A DNA stretch of 11,225 nt from Bacteroides sp. (GCA_030151845.1 JASLCM010000218.1:1-11225), one strand, 5' to 3'; positions 1 to 6,680 are shown, counted from the first letter of the stretch. Notes: generated by a model from the letters alone, not told the origin. Made by a program: numbers and translations.

Positions 1-1
1 A

Positions 2-475
2 GAGGAGGTCACCATCTCCAATGGCTCAGAAGTTTTAACAGTAAATCTTGGTGGTTTTATTGATCGACAAGATCTAAAGGATGGGGTTTTACGAATCATT
101 GATTATAAAACAGGAGGAACTCCCTCATCACTCAATGAAATCAATGAGCTTTTTACTCCCAGTAAAAATAGACCTGGTTATATTTTTCAAACTTTTCTAT
201 ATGCAGATATTGTGAGTAGAAAATCCGACTACCATGTAGCTCCCTCCCTTCTCTACATTCACAGGGCCGCCTCCGGAACATATAGCCCTATTATAGAAAT
301 GGGAAGTAGAAATAAAAAAGTAGAGCTGAGTAACTTTACCATTATCAGAGATGAGTTTAGAAAAAGGCTATTGGAACTATTAAACGAAATCTTCTTCGAG
401 GATGTTACATACACCCAAACTGAAGATTTGGATAAATGTAATTATTGCGAATATAAAAGAATCTGCAGAAGATAA
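2..475 (+). CDS. PD-(D/E)XK nuclease, AddB/RecB-like, C-terminal fragment
   Basis: The reading frame is open from the left edge, so only the last 157 residues are present and the start lies outside the window. Numbering from the first visible codon, the nuclease core is clear: GFIDRQD (Asp21), then a strand with IIDYKTG (Asp34 and Lys36), then the QTFLY motif (Gln63, Tyr67) typical of RecB-family nucleases. The tail has three cysteines, Cys146, Cys149 and Cys155, spaced C-x2-C-x5-C just before the stop. In AddB and Cas4 proteins such cysteines, with a fourth one further upstream, hold a 4Fe-4S cluster that staples the nuclease domain. I infer the nuclease subunit of an AddAB-like double-strand-break repair complex. 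A stand-alone exonuclease of the same superfamily is possible, because the helicase-like N-terminal part cannot be seen. Confidence 0.8.
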   Translation, partial: EEVTISNGSEVLTVNLGGFIDRQDLKDGVLRIIDYKTGGTPSSLNEINELFTPSKNRPGYIFQTFLYADIVSRKSDYHVAPSLLYIHRAASGTYSPIIEMGSRNKKVELSNFTIIRDEFRKRLLELLNEIFFEDVTYTQTEDLDKCNYCEYKRICRR

Positions 476-585
476 CAAGCCATAATGTCATGATTATCAA
501 GACAATGAACAGCAAAATCAGACATTTTGTCGGCTAAACAGGTTTTTAATCCATTGGCATCACCTTTGCACTACTATTAGTGAAT

Positions 586-611
586 TTATTAGCTGATTAT
601 AAGCTAAATAA
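586..611. repeat. Inverted repeat upstream of the hsp20 gene
   Basis: TTATTAGCT (586-594) and AGCTAAATAA (602-611) are complementary except for one bulged A, and flank a 7-base loop. The repeat ends 21 bases before the ribosome binding site of the small heat shock gene. It could be an operator or a leader hairpin. It has no T-tract, so it does not look like a terminator, and it does not match the CIRCE element. Function is unknown. Confidence 0.4.
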
Positions 612-632
612 CATGTTTAACTAATTAAAGAT

Positions 633-638
633 AAGGAG
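633..638 (+). promoter_or_regulatory. Ribosome binding site of hsp20
   Basis: AAGGAG lies 8 bases before the ATG at 647. It is the clearest Shine-Dalgarno sequence in the window, whereas most other genes here have none. This fits a gene that must be translated strongly on demand. It supports 647 as the start, although the ATG at 650 is in the same frame and equally possible. Confidence 0.65.
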
Positions 639-646
639 ATAAAATT

Positions 647-1072
647 ATGATGCCTACAAGATCAAATCAAAATTGGTTACCAAGTATCTTTAATGATTTT
701 TTCGGTAACGAATGGATTGGAAGAAGTTCTACTGCACCTGCAGTTAATGTAATAGAGAAAAAAGATAAGTATTTAGTTGAGGTAGCTGCTCCAGGTTTAT
801 GTAAAGAGGATTTTGTTGTTAGAATAGATGAAGACAACAACCTTTCTCTAACAATGGAGAAAAAAGAAGAGAAGAAAGAAGAAAACGAAGAGTCTCGCTA
901 CCTAAGACGTGAATTCTCTTATGCTAAATATCAGCAAACTATTTTACTGCCAGACAATGTAGATAAAGATAAAATTGCTGCAGAGGTAGACAATGGGGTG
1001 TTACACATTAACATACCCAAACTTTCGGAAGAAGAAACGAAGAAAAAGCAACGTGTCATCGAGATTAAATAG
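647..1072 (+). CDS. Small heat shock protein, Hsp20/alpha-crystallin family
   Basis: This is an ATP-independent cytoplasmic holdase that binds unfolding proteins under stress and passes them to DnaK/ClpB. The 141 residues follow the family plan: a short N-terminal arm with aromatic residues (1-30, including Trp10, Phe15, Phe18, Phe19), an alpha-crystallin domain at about 31-125, and a charged tail. Within the domain are the conserved AAPGL (47-51) and the GVLHINIPK strand (117-125). The tail ends in IEI (138-140), the I-x-I motif that docks in a neighbouring subunit during oligomer assembly. Residues 71-82 are almost all Lys and Glu, forming a highly charged loop between strands. The gene appears monocistronic: an inverted repeat and good ribosome binding site lie before it and a strong terminator follows. 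I found no consensus promoter upstream, so a stress sigma factor or other regulator is possible. Confidence 0.95.
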   Translation: MMPTRSNQNWLPSIFNDFFGNEWIGRSSTAPAVNVIEKKDKYLVEVAAPGLCKEDFVVRIDEDNNLSLTMEKKEEKKEENEESRYLRREFSYAKYQQTILLPDNVDKDKIAAEVDNGVLHINIPKLSEEETKKKQRVIEIK

Positions 1073-1091
1073 AATCTGATAATACGTTTAT

Positions 1092-1127
1092 ATAAAAGGG
1101 CAGGCTTAATTAAGCCTGCCCTTTTAT
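1092..1127 (+). terminator. Intrinsic terminator after hsp20, perfect 36-base palindrome
   Basis: The 18-base half ATAAAAGGGCAGGCTTAA is followed directly by its exact reverse complement. The G/C-rich core GGGCAGGC pairs with GCCTGCCC and the flanking A and T runs give a U-tract in either direction. The innermost TTAATTAA must form the loop. It starts 19 bases past the hsp20 stop and ends 95 bases before gmd, so it separates the two transcripts. By symmetry it should work from both sides. Confidence 0.92.
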
Positions 1128-1156
1128 TATCTTCAAAATACCAACTCTACTTTTCC

Positions 1157-1187
1157 TTGTCTGTTTAATAAAATATTCCGAGTTTTG
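1157..1187 (+). promoter_or_regulatory. Possible promoter of gmd-fcl
   Basis: TTG (1157-1159), 20 bases, then GAGTTTTG (1180-1187). The second element matches the Bacteroidota -7 consensus TAnnTTTG except for its first base. Transcription would begin near 1193, leaving a leader of about 30 bases before gmd. The position just after the hsp20 terminator is right, but the match is imperfect. Confidence 0.45.
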
Positions 1188-1222
1188 TATATCTTAATAG
1201 TAATAACTACATCTCTTATGCC

Positions 1223-2302
1223 ATGCAAACAAAAAAAGCATTAATAACTGGAATAACTGGACAGGATGGATCTTATCTTGCTGAATTTTTACTTGAGAAA
1301 GGATACGAAGTTCATGGTATTATTCGCCGATCTTCAACTTTTAATACCGGTAGAATCGAACATCTCTATTTTAGTGAATGGGTAAGAGACATGAGACAAG
1401 AGAGATCGATAGAGTTGCATTACGGTGATTTAACAGACAGTAGCTCACTAATCCGTATCATTCAGCTCATCCAACCCGATGAAATTTATAACCTGGCTGC
1501 ACAAAGCCATGTAAAGGTCTCTTTCGATGTTCCAGAGTACACTGCTGAGACAGATGCATTAGGCACACTACGCATTCTTGAGGCTGTAAGAATATTAGGA
1601 TTGGAAAAAAAGACAAAAATATATCAAGCCTCAACCTCCGAACTTTTTGGAAAGGTCCAAGAGATACCTCAAAAAGAGACCACTCCTTTTTATCCAAGAT
1701 CACCTTATGGTGTAGCAAAACAATATGCTTTTTGGATTACTAAAAACTACAGAGAGAGCTATCAAATGTTTGCTGTAAATGGAATCCTATTCAATCATGA
1801 GAGTGAACGAAGAGGAGAAACCTTCGTTACCCGAAAAATAACATTGGCTGCAGCACGTATCACTCAAGGTTTACAGGACAAACTCTATTTGGGTAATCTT
1901 GATGCAAAAAGAGACTGGGGCTATGCAAAAGACTATGTAGAGTGTATGTGGTTAATGTTACAACACCATACTCCTGAAGACTTTGTTATCGCAACAGGAG
2001 AAATGCATACTGTTCGTGAGTTTTGCACCCTAGCATTTAAAGAGGCAGGAATAAGCCTTAAATGGGAAGGCAAAGGAGTGGAAGAGAGAGGTGTTGATAC
2101 GGAGACTGGAAAAGTTCTTATTGAAGTAGACCCCAAGTATTTTCGCCCTACTGAAGTGGAACAACTCCTAGGTGATCCCACAAAGGCTAAAACGATATTA
2201 GGGTGGAACCCTAGAAAAACAAGCTTTGAAGAGCTAGTATCATTGATGGTACAGGCAGACTTGGCTTATATAGCGAAAGCACATAAAAAAAGGCATGAAT
2301 AA
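1223..2302 (+). CDS. gmd: GDP-mannose 4,6-dehydratase
   Basis: This enzyme converts GDP-D-mannose to GDP-4-keto-6-deoxy-D-mannose in the cytoplasm, the first step towards GDP-L-fucose. It is an extended short-chain dehydrogenase of 359 residues, close to the usual family size. The Rossmann glycine motif GITGQDG (10-16) binds NADP. The RRSS stretch (35-38) belongs to the NADP-binding region seen in Gmd proteins. The catalytic residues are all present: Thr138 and Glu140 in STSELFG, and Tyr162 with Lys166 in the YxxxK motif. The sugar-nucleotide region has the family signature FNHESERRGETFVTRKIT (about 191-208). The start at 1223 puts the glycine motif at the expected distance; no clear Shine-Dalgarno is seen, as is common in this phylum. 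The stop overlaps the start of fcl, so the two enzymes are made together. Confidence 0.97.
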   Translation: MQTKKALITGITGQDGSYLAEFLLEKGYEVHGIIRRSSTFNTGRIEHLYFSEWVRDMRQERSIELHYGDLTDSSSLIRIIQLIQPDEIYNLAAQSHVKVSFDVPEYTAETDALGTLRILEAVRILGLEKKTKIYQASTSELFGKVQEIPQKETTPFYPRSPYGVAKQYAFWITKNYRESYQMFAVNGILFNHESERRGETFVTRKITLAAARITQGLQDKLYLGNLDAKRDWGYAKDYVECMWLMLQHHTPEDFVIATGEMHTVREFCTLAFKEAGISLKWEGKGVEERGVDTETGKVLIEVDPKYFRPTEVEQLLGDPTKAKTILGWNPRKTSFEELVSLMVQADLAYIAKAHKKRHE

Positions 2303-3368
2303 ACAAGATAAAATATATATAGCAGGGCACAAAGGACTCGTTGGCTCTGCCATCTGGAATAATCTCAAAAAGAGAGGGTACACAAACCTGATTGGTCGAA
2401 CTCATCAAGAATTAGATCTTTTGGACCGCAGTGCTGTTCAATCCTTTTTCGATAAAGAGAAACCACATTATGTATTTCTTGCTGCTGCCTATGTAGGTGG
2501 TATTCTTGCTAATAATACCTACCGTGCAGACTTTATCTATAATAATCTCCAAATCCAGCAAAATGTAATTGGAGAGTCTTTTGCTCATCAGGTTAAGAAG
2601 CTTCTCTTTTTAGGAAGTACATGCATTTACCCCAGGGATGCAAAGCAGCCCATCAAAGAGGAAGAACTCTTAACTGGTACATTAGAGTACACCAATGAAC
2701 CCTATGCAATAGCTAAAATTGCAGGATTAAAGATGTGTGAGAGCTTCAATATTCAATACAATACCAATTACATAGCTGTAATGCCTACTAACCTCTATGG
2801 TCCCAATGATAATTTCGACTTGGAGAATAGTCATGTTCTACCAGCTATGATTAGGAAGATGCACCTTGCAAAGGCTCTCTACGAACAGAACTGGGAGGCT
2901 ATACGCGAAGATCTGAGCAAACGACCAATTCGTGGTATCTCCCCTAGTGATCCTGAAGATAAAATAAGTAGAAGACTTCATCAGTTTGGTATTCAATCCA
3001 AAGCACTTGTATTGTGGGGATCAGGTTCTCCGCTAAGAGAATTTCTATGGAGTGAAGAGATGGCCGATGCCTGTGTCTTCATCATGGAGAATGTAGACTT
3101 TAAAGACACATATAACCCTAAGGATAAGGAGATAAAGAACTGTCACATCAACATAGGTACAGGAAAGGAGATCTCGATAAAAGCGTTGGCAAACCTAGTA
3201 AAAGAGACTGTTAACTATAAAGGAACCCTCCTTTTCGATACGAATAAACCAGATGGAACCCCTAGAAAGCTAACAGATGTCAGTAAATTACACCATTTGG
3301 GTTGGAAACATAAAATAGAGGTAGAAGATGGCGTTAACCTACTATACGAGTGGTATTTAAGTCACTAA
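2295..3368 (+). CDS. fcl: GDP-L-fucose synthase
   Basis: This bifunctional epimerase/reductase turns the Gmd product into GDP-L-fucose with NADPH. The N-terminal Rossmann motif GHKGLVG (11-17) is intact. The catalytic set lines up with the E. coli enzyme shifted by one residue: Ser108 and Cys110 in GSTCIYP, Tyr137 and Lys141 in YAIAK, and His180 in NSHVLP. The substrate-binding C-terminal part has WGSGSPLREFLW and the PDGTPRKL signature. At 357 residues it is longer than the E. coli protein of about 321, because roughly 38 extra residues lie at about 194-236, before the WGSG motif. As far as I recall, Bacteroidota homologues share this longer form. The start ATG at 2295 overlaps the last 8 bases of gmd, which suggests translational coupling. 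Product use is probably capsule or glycoprotein fucosylation; no glycosyltransferase is in the window. Confidence 0.96.
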   Translation: MNKQDKIYIAGHKGLVGSAIWNNLKKRGYTNLIGRTHQELDLLDRSAVQSFFDKEKPHYVFLAAAYVGGILANNTYRADFIYNNLQIQQNVIGESFAHQVKKLLFLGSTCIYPRDAKQPIKEEELLTGTLEYTNEPYAIAKIAGLKMCESFNIQYNTNYIAVMPTNLYGPNDNFDLENSHVLPAMIRKMHLAKALYEQNWEAIREDLSKRPIRGISPSDPEDKISRRLHQFGIQSKALVLWGSGSPLREFLWSEEMADACVFIMENVDFKDTYNPKDKEIKNCHINIGTGKEISIKALANLVKETVNYKGTLLFDTNKPDGTPRKLTDVSKLHHLGWKHKIEVEDGVNLLYEWYLSH

Positions 3369-3416
3369 ATTAAACCTACAAAATAGCTTAAAAAACTCCT
3401 TTTTACATAAAAAGTC

Positions 3417-3446
3417 TTGCAGTCTATAAGGAAAAAGGTATATTTG
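3417..3446 (+). promoter_or_regulatory. Promoter of the acyl-CoA ligase gene
   Basis: TTG at 3417-3419, exactly 19 bases, then TATATTTG at 3439-3446, a perfect match to the Bacteroidota housekeeping consensus. Transcription should begin about 6 bases downstream, near 3452. That leaves about 22 bases before ATG 3474. The ligase gene is thus independent of gmd-fcl, although no convincing terminator stands between them. Confidence 0.75.
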
Positions 3447-3473
3447 CGCAATATTTAAACAAATGTGCAAAGC

Positions 3474-5132
3474 ATGGAACAAAGTTTTATTGCCTTTATC
3501 GAGAACAGCATCAAGAAAAATTGGGATTTAGATGCTCTTACCGATTACGATGGCGCAACGCTACAATATAAAGATGTAGCAAGAAAAATAGAGAAGGTTC
3601 ACATTATCTTTGAACAAGCAGGGATAAAAAAAGGAGATAAAATTGCTATTTGTGGAAAGAACAGTTCACATTGGGGCGTTACTTTTTTAGCAATTCTCAC
3701 TTATGGAGCTATAGCAGTACCTATTCTTCATGAGTTTAAAGCCGATAATGTTCACAACATTGTGAATCACTCTGAAGCAAAACTACTCTTTGTTGGAGAC
3801 GTTGTTTGGGAAAATCTAGACGAGAGTGCGATGCCTGAGATAGAGGGGGTTGTTCTTATGAATGACTTCTCACTACTACTTTCTAAAAACAAGAAACTCT
3901 CTTACGCAAGAGAACACCTCAACGAAATGTTCGGGAAAAAGTATCCTAAGAACTTCCGCGTTGAGCATATAAACTATCACAAAGACAAACTAGATGAACT
4001 AGCAGTAATCAACTACACTTCAGGAACTACAAGTTATTCCAAAGGAGTAATGTTACCCTACAGGTCGCTCTGGTCGAATACTAAGTTTGCTTTTGAGGTA
4101 TTAGACCTACAGCCAGGTAATAAGACCATAGCTATGTTACCTATGGCACATATGTATGGTCTTGCTTTTGAATTTCTCTATGAGTTTTCTGTGGGCTGTC
4201 AAATCTTCTTCTTAACAAGAATACCTAGCCCAAAAGTTATATTTAAAGCTTTTGCAGAGGTTAAGCCAAATTTAGTTGTTGCGGTACCCTTAATCATAGA
4301 GAAGATTATCAAAAAGAGCGTATTACCAAAGCTTCAAACCCCAACTATGAAGTTTTTGATGAAAGTTCCTTTAGTGAATGATAAGATTAGAGCATCAATT
4401 AGAGATAAGGTTGTAGATGCCTTTGGAGGAAACTTTGTACAAGTAATTGTTGGAGGTGCAGCCTTTAATAAAGAGGTTGAAGAGTTTCTTAAAATAATAA
4501 ATTTCCCTTATACCGTTGGTTATGGAATGACTGAATGTGGCCCAATTATCTGTTATGAGGGATGGGAGAACTTCAAATTAGGATCTTGTGGTAAGGCAGC
4601 TCCAAGGATGGAGGTAAAAATAGACTCACCCGATCCTATGACAATTCCTGGAGAGATTATTTGTAAAGGAGATAATCTAATGATAGGTTACTACAAAAAT
4701 GAAGAGGCTACAAAAGAGGCTATTGATAAAGATGGCTGGCTCCGAACAGGCGACCTCGGATTAATTGATGAGCTTGGTAATGTCACTATTAAAGGGCGTA
4801 GTAAAAACATGCTTCTCAGTGCAAATGGGCAAAATATTTATCCTGAAGAGATTGAAGATAAGCTAAACAACATGCCCTATGTTACAGAAAGCTTGGTTGT
4901 TCAACAAAATGAACGTTTGGTTGGACTTATTTATCCTGACTTTGAAGCTCTTTATGCCGCAGGTTTAACAGAGGTTGATATAGAGCGTATTATGGAGGAA
5001 AACAGAAAAAACATCAACGAGCTTCTTCCCAATTATAGTCAGCTCTACAAAGTTAAAATTTATCCAGAAGAGTTTGAGAAAACTCCAAAACGAAGCATAA
5101 AACGCTATTTATACCAAGAAGCAAAGGGATAA
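3474..5132 (+). CDS. Long-chain fatty acid-CoA ligase (AMP-binding family)
   Basis: This adenylate-forming enzyme activates a carboxylic acid, most likely a long-chain fatty acid, to acyl-AMP and then acyl-CoA. It belongs to the FadD/FAA group of the ANL superfamily. Of its 552 residues the motifs appear in order: phosphate-binding loop YTSGTTSYSKGV (181-192), YGMTE (350-354), the hinge region DGWLRTGD (420-427), GRSKNML with NIYPEEIE (441-462), and the catalytic Lys543 in RSIKRYLY near the end. The phosphate loop has SGTTS instead of the usual SGTTG, and Ser where Pro is common before the conserved Lys. A GTG at 3465 would add three residues, but ATG 3474 gives the better N-terminus (MEQSFIAFIE) and a sensible leader after the consensus promoter. 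Role could be use of exogenous fatty acids for membrane lipids or degradation; the exact substrate cannot be read. Confidence 0.9.
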   Translation: MEQSFIAFIENSIKKNWDLDALTDYDGATLQYKDVARKIEKVHIIFEQAGIKKGDKIAICGKNSSHWGVTFLAILTYGAIAVPILHEFKADNVHNIVNHSEAKLLFVGDVVWENLDESAMPEIEGVVLMNDFSLLLSKNKKLSYAREHLNEMFGKKYPKNFRVEHINYHKDKLDELAVINYTSGTTSYSKGVMLPYRSLWSNTKFAFEVLDLQPGNKTIAMLPMAHMYGLAFEFLYEFSVGCQIFFLTRIPSPKVIFKAFAEVKPNLVVAVPLIIEKIIKKSVLPKLQTPTMKFLMKVPLVNDKIRASIRDKVVDAFGGNFVQVIVGGAAFNKEVEEFLKIINFPYTVGYGMTECGPIICYEGWENFKLGSCGKAAPRMEVKIDSPDPMTIPGEIICKGDNLMIGYYKNEEATKEAIDKDGWLRTGDLGLIDELGNVTIKGRSKNMLLSANGQNIYPEEIEDKLNNMPYVTESLVVQQNERLVGLIYPDFEALYAAGLTEVDIERIMEENRKNINELLPNYSQLYKVKIYPEEFEKTPKRSIKRYLYQEAKG

Positions 5133-5180
5133 TTAATAAAAAAAGCTATCTTTATTGGCTAACAAAAGGTTTATAGAACT

Positions 5181-6395
5181 ATGATAAAGTCAATAAGAAA
5201 AACTATACTAGTAGCACTCCTTTTGAGTGCTACTTTTGTTTCTGCACAAAACAAGAGTGCAGGAATAAATCTTTCACTATGGAATAACTTATCCACCCAG
5301 CCTGTTCAACTGGATCAAACCTCATACCTCAACCTTGGTCTAGCATCTAAAATGAATAAATTACATGGTGTAGGAGTCAACCTATTCTCTAGTAAAACTA
5401 TACAAGGTGCAAAAGGCATACAAATTAGTGGTTTTTTCAATACGAATGAATATCATTCTGGTGGTATCCAGCTTTCGGGATTTACAAATATAAATGGGCG
5501 TAATTTCACCGGAATCAATGCAACAGGACTCTTTCACATTACTGGGAGTACACTTACTGGAATAGGGATAGGTGGACTGGGGAATATCGTAGGAGTTGAG
5601 CAAAAAGGAGTTCTTATTGGTGGACTAACCAACTTAATCGGGAATGACGCGAAAGGAATACAAGTGGGAGGACTTGCAACTATTACAGGCGAAAACTCTA
5701 CAGGGATAGCCCTTGCAGGAATGCTAAATATTACTGGAACTCAAGCCAAAGGAATACAACTAGCAGGACTTAGCAACATAACGGGAAATACGCACAAAGG
5801 AGTACAAATAGCAGGGTTAGCAAACGTTGCAGGAGATAAGCTAATAGGAGTACAAATAGCTCCTCTTAACTTTGCTAAAAGCGGAAGCGGACTTCAAATA
5901 GGATTAGTAAACTACAGAAAAGAGCAGTTAAAAGGCTTACAGTTAGGACTGGTTAATGCCAACCCAGAAACAAAAGTAGAATATATGCTCTTTGGTGGAA
6001 ATGCCACTAAAACAAACTTTGGAGTTCGATTTCGCAACAATCTTTTCTATACAATAGTAGGTTTAGGAACACATTACCTCGATTTCAGCGATAAATTTTC
6101 GGCTGCGGCTTTTTATAGAGCAGGTTTAGCCTACTCTCCCTGCAAAAAAATCCTACTTAGTAGCGATTTAGGATATCAACACATTGAAACTTTCAGTAAT
6201 AAGGACAAAGAGAAAGATATTCCCAAGAGGCTATTTGCTCTTCAAGCAAGAGTAAACATGGAATATCAACTTCACAAAAACCTGTCTGCTTTTATCTCTA
6301 CGGGGTATGGAAAGAGTAGACATTATAACAAATCACAAACCTTTGACAATGGCTGGCTAATTGAAGGAGGGGTAGTTCTTTACAAGGGAAGATGA
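5181..6395 (+). CDS. Secreted surface protein with ten 16-residue repeats
   Basis: I do not recognise a proven function. The 404 residues open with a signal peptide: charged MIKSIRKT, hydrophobic core ILVALLLSATF, likely cleaved around VSA-Q (20-23). Residues 79-238 are ten tandem repeats of exactly 16 residues, with the lead Gly at 79, 95, 111, 127, 143, 159, 175, 191, 207 and 223. The consensus is G-[IV]-x-[IVL]-x-G-[LF]-x-N-[IVL]-x-G followed by four variable residues. Less regular units follow at 237 and 252 (GLQIGLVN, GLQLGLVN), and a related stretch precedes at 63. From about 265 the pattern changes to alternating aromatic and polar residues that resemble outer-membrane beta strands. 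I infer an exported protein with a beta-rich repeat domain and perhaps a small barrel. It resembles proteins named LA_2272-family surface repeat proteins, but that is from memory. It sits 48 bases after the ligase gene and may be co-transcribed with it. Confidence 0.8.
   Translation: MIKSIRKTILVALLLSATFVSAQNKSAGINLSLWNNLSTQPVQLDQTSYLNLGLASKMNKLHGVGVNLFSSKTIQGAKGIQISGFFNTNEYHSGGIQLSGFTNINGRNFTGINATGLFHITGSTLTGIGIGGLGNIVGVEQKGVLIGGLTNLIGNDAKGIQVGGLATITGENSTGIALAGMLNITGTQAKGIQLAGLSNITGNTHKGVQIAGLANVAGDKLIGVQIAPLNFAKSGSGLQIGLVNYRKEQLKGLQLGLVNANPETKVEYMLFGGNATKTNFGVRFRNNLFYTIVGLGTHYLDFSDKFSAAAFYRAGLAYSPCKKILLSSDLGYQHIETFSNKDKEKDIPKRLFALQARVNMEYQLHKNLSAFISTGYGKSRHYNKSQTFDNGWLIEGGVVLYKGR
5415..5957 (+). 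repeat. 48-base tandem coding repeats inside the surface protein gene
   Basis: Ten units of 48 bases (5415-5894), then two shorter related units to 5957, encode the 16-residue repeats. The period is exact, without insertions across the ten units. DNA identity between neighbours is mostly degraded, but the 14-base string ggagtacaaatagc recurs exactly 48 bases apart (5799 and 5847). This suggests old duplications with some more recent or better preserved ones. Confidence 0.85.
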
Positions 6396-6413
6396 TTTTA
6401 AACTATACCCCCT

Positions 6414-6588
6414 AAAGTTACCCTGTTTTATACACCAACGGCTAATTGTAGCATTACCTTGTATGCCATACTTGTGCATTGCATCGGTTTTGGTGATAAA
6501 ACCATACTCTACTTAACTGCTACAGTATGAAGAATGAGCTGTAGTCCTTTTGCGTACGTTTAACATACTGAGTATTTAACTCTTCCAT
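6414..6588 (-). pseudogene. Remnant of an IS3-type transposase OrfA
   Basis: Reading the minus strand from an ATG at 6588 gives MEELNTQYVKRTQKDYS, then an in-frame TAG at 6520-6522. After a one-base shift the frame continues from 6509 with EYGFITKTDAM, HKYGIQGNATIS and RWCIKQGNF down to 6414. The KRTQKDYS start followed by K-x-x-A-x-x-x-Y-G-I-x-G-x-x-x-I-x-x-W is the helix-turn-helix pattern of OrfA proteins of IS3-family elements in Bacteroidota. The remnant has a stop and a frameshift, and ends soon after the helix-turn-helix; no OrfB or complete element is present. It is therefore dead. It lies between the surface protein gene and the shared terminator. Confidence 0.7.
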
Positions 6589-6592
6589 AACA

Positions 6593-6610
6593 TTACCTTT
6601 TTTAAGGTAA
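6593..6610. repeat. Short inverted repeat beside the OrfA remnant
   Basis: TTACCTT (6593-6599) and AAGGTAA (6604-6610) flank TTTT, just upstream of the remnant's start codon on the minus strand. It may be part of the old element's end or leader. A candidate end reading TGGAATAGCC on the minus strand (6620-6611) is next to it, but no partner end was found. Confidence 0.35.
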
Positions 6611-6638
6611 GGCTATTCCAGGACGAGACACAAAGATA

Positions 6639-6680
6639 TTCTAAAAAGGGGGAGACCAGTCGGTCTCCCCCTTTTTAGAA
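6639..6680. terminator. Bidirectional terminator between the surface protein gene and fbp
   Basis: A perfect 19-base-pair stem: the left arm 6639-6657 contains AAAAAGGGGGAGACC and the right arm 6662-6680 contains GGTCTCCCCCTTTTT, with a 4-base loop AGTC. The stem is G/C-rich with a run of five T on either exit side. It lies between two converging genes, 14 bases beyond the fbp stop, and so should end transcription from both directions. Confidence 0.93.

Noticed and set aside
561..568. CACCTTTG as the -7 element of an hsp20 promoter
   Set aside because: One mismatch to TAnnTTTG and no TTG at 19-21 bases upstream. The nearest TTG is about 31 bases away.
3399..3414. Hairpin CTTTTT/AAAAAG between fcl and the ligase gene
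   Set aside because: Stem of almost only A-T pairs and no T-run after it, so it is too weak to call a terminator for gmd-fcl.
5133..5180. Separate promoter (TATCTTTA at 5147) for the repeat protein gene
   Set aside because: Last base of the element is wrong and there is no TTG at the right distance. Co-transcription with the ligase gene is at least as likely.
5415..5957. Regular 48-base repeats as a possible CRISPR array
   Set aside because: The repeats are in frame inside a gene with a signal peptide, diverged in DNA but conserved in protein, and there are no unique spacers.
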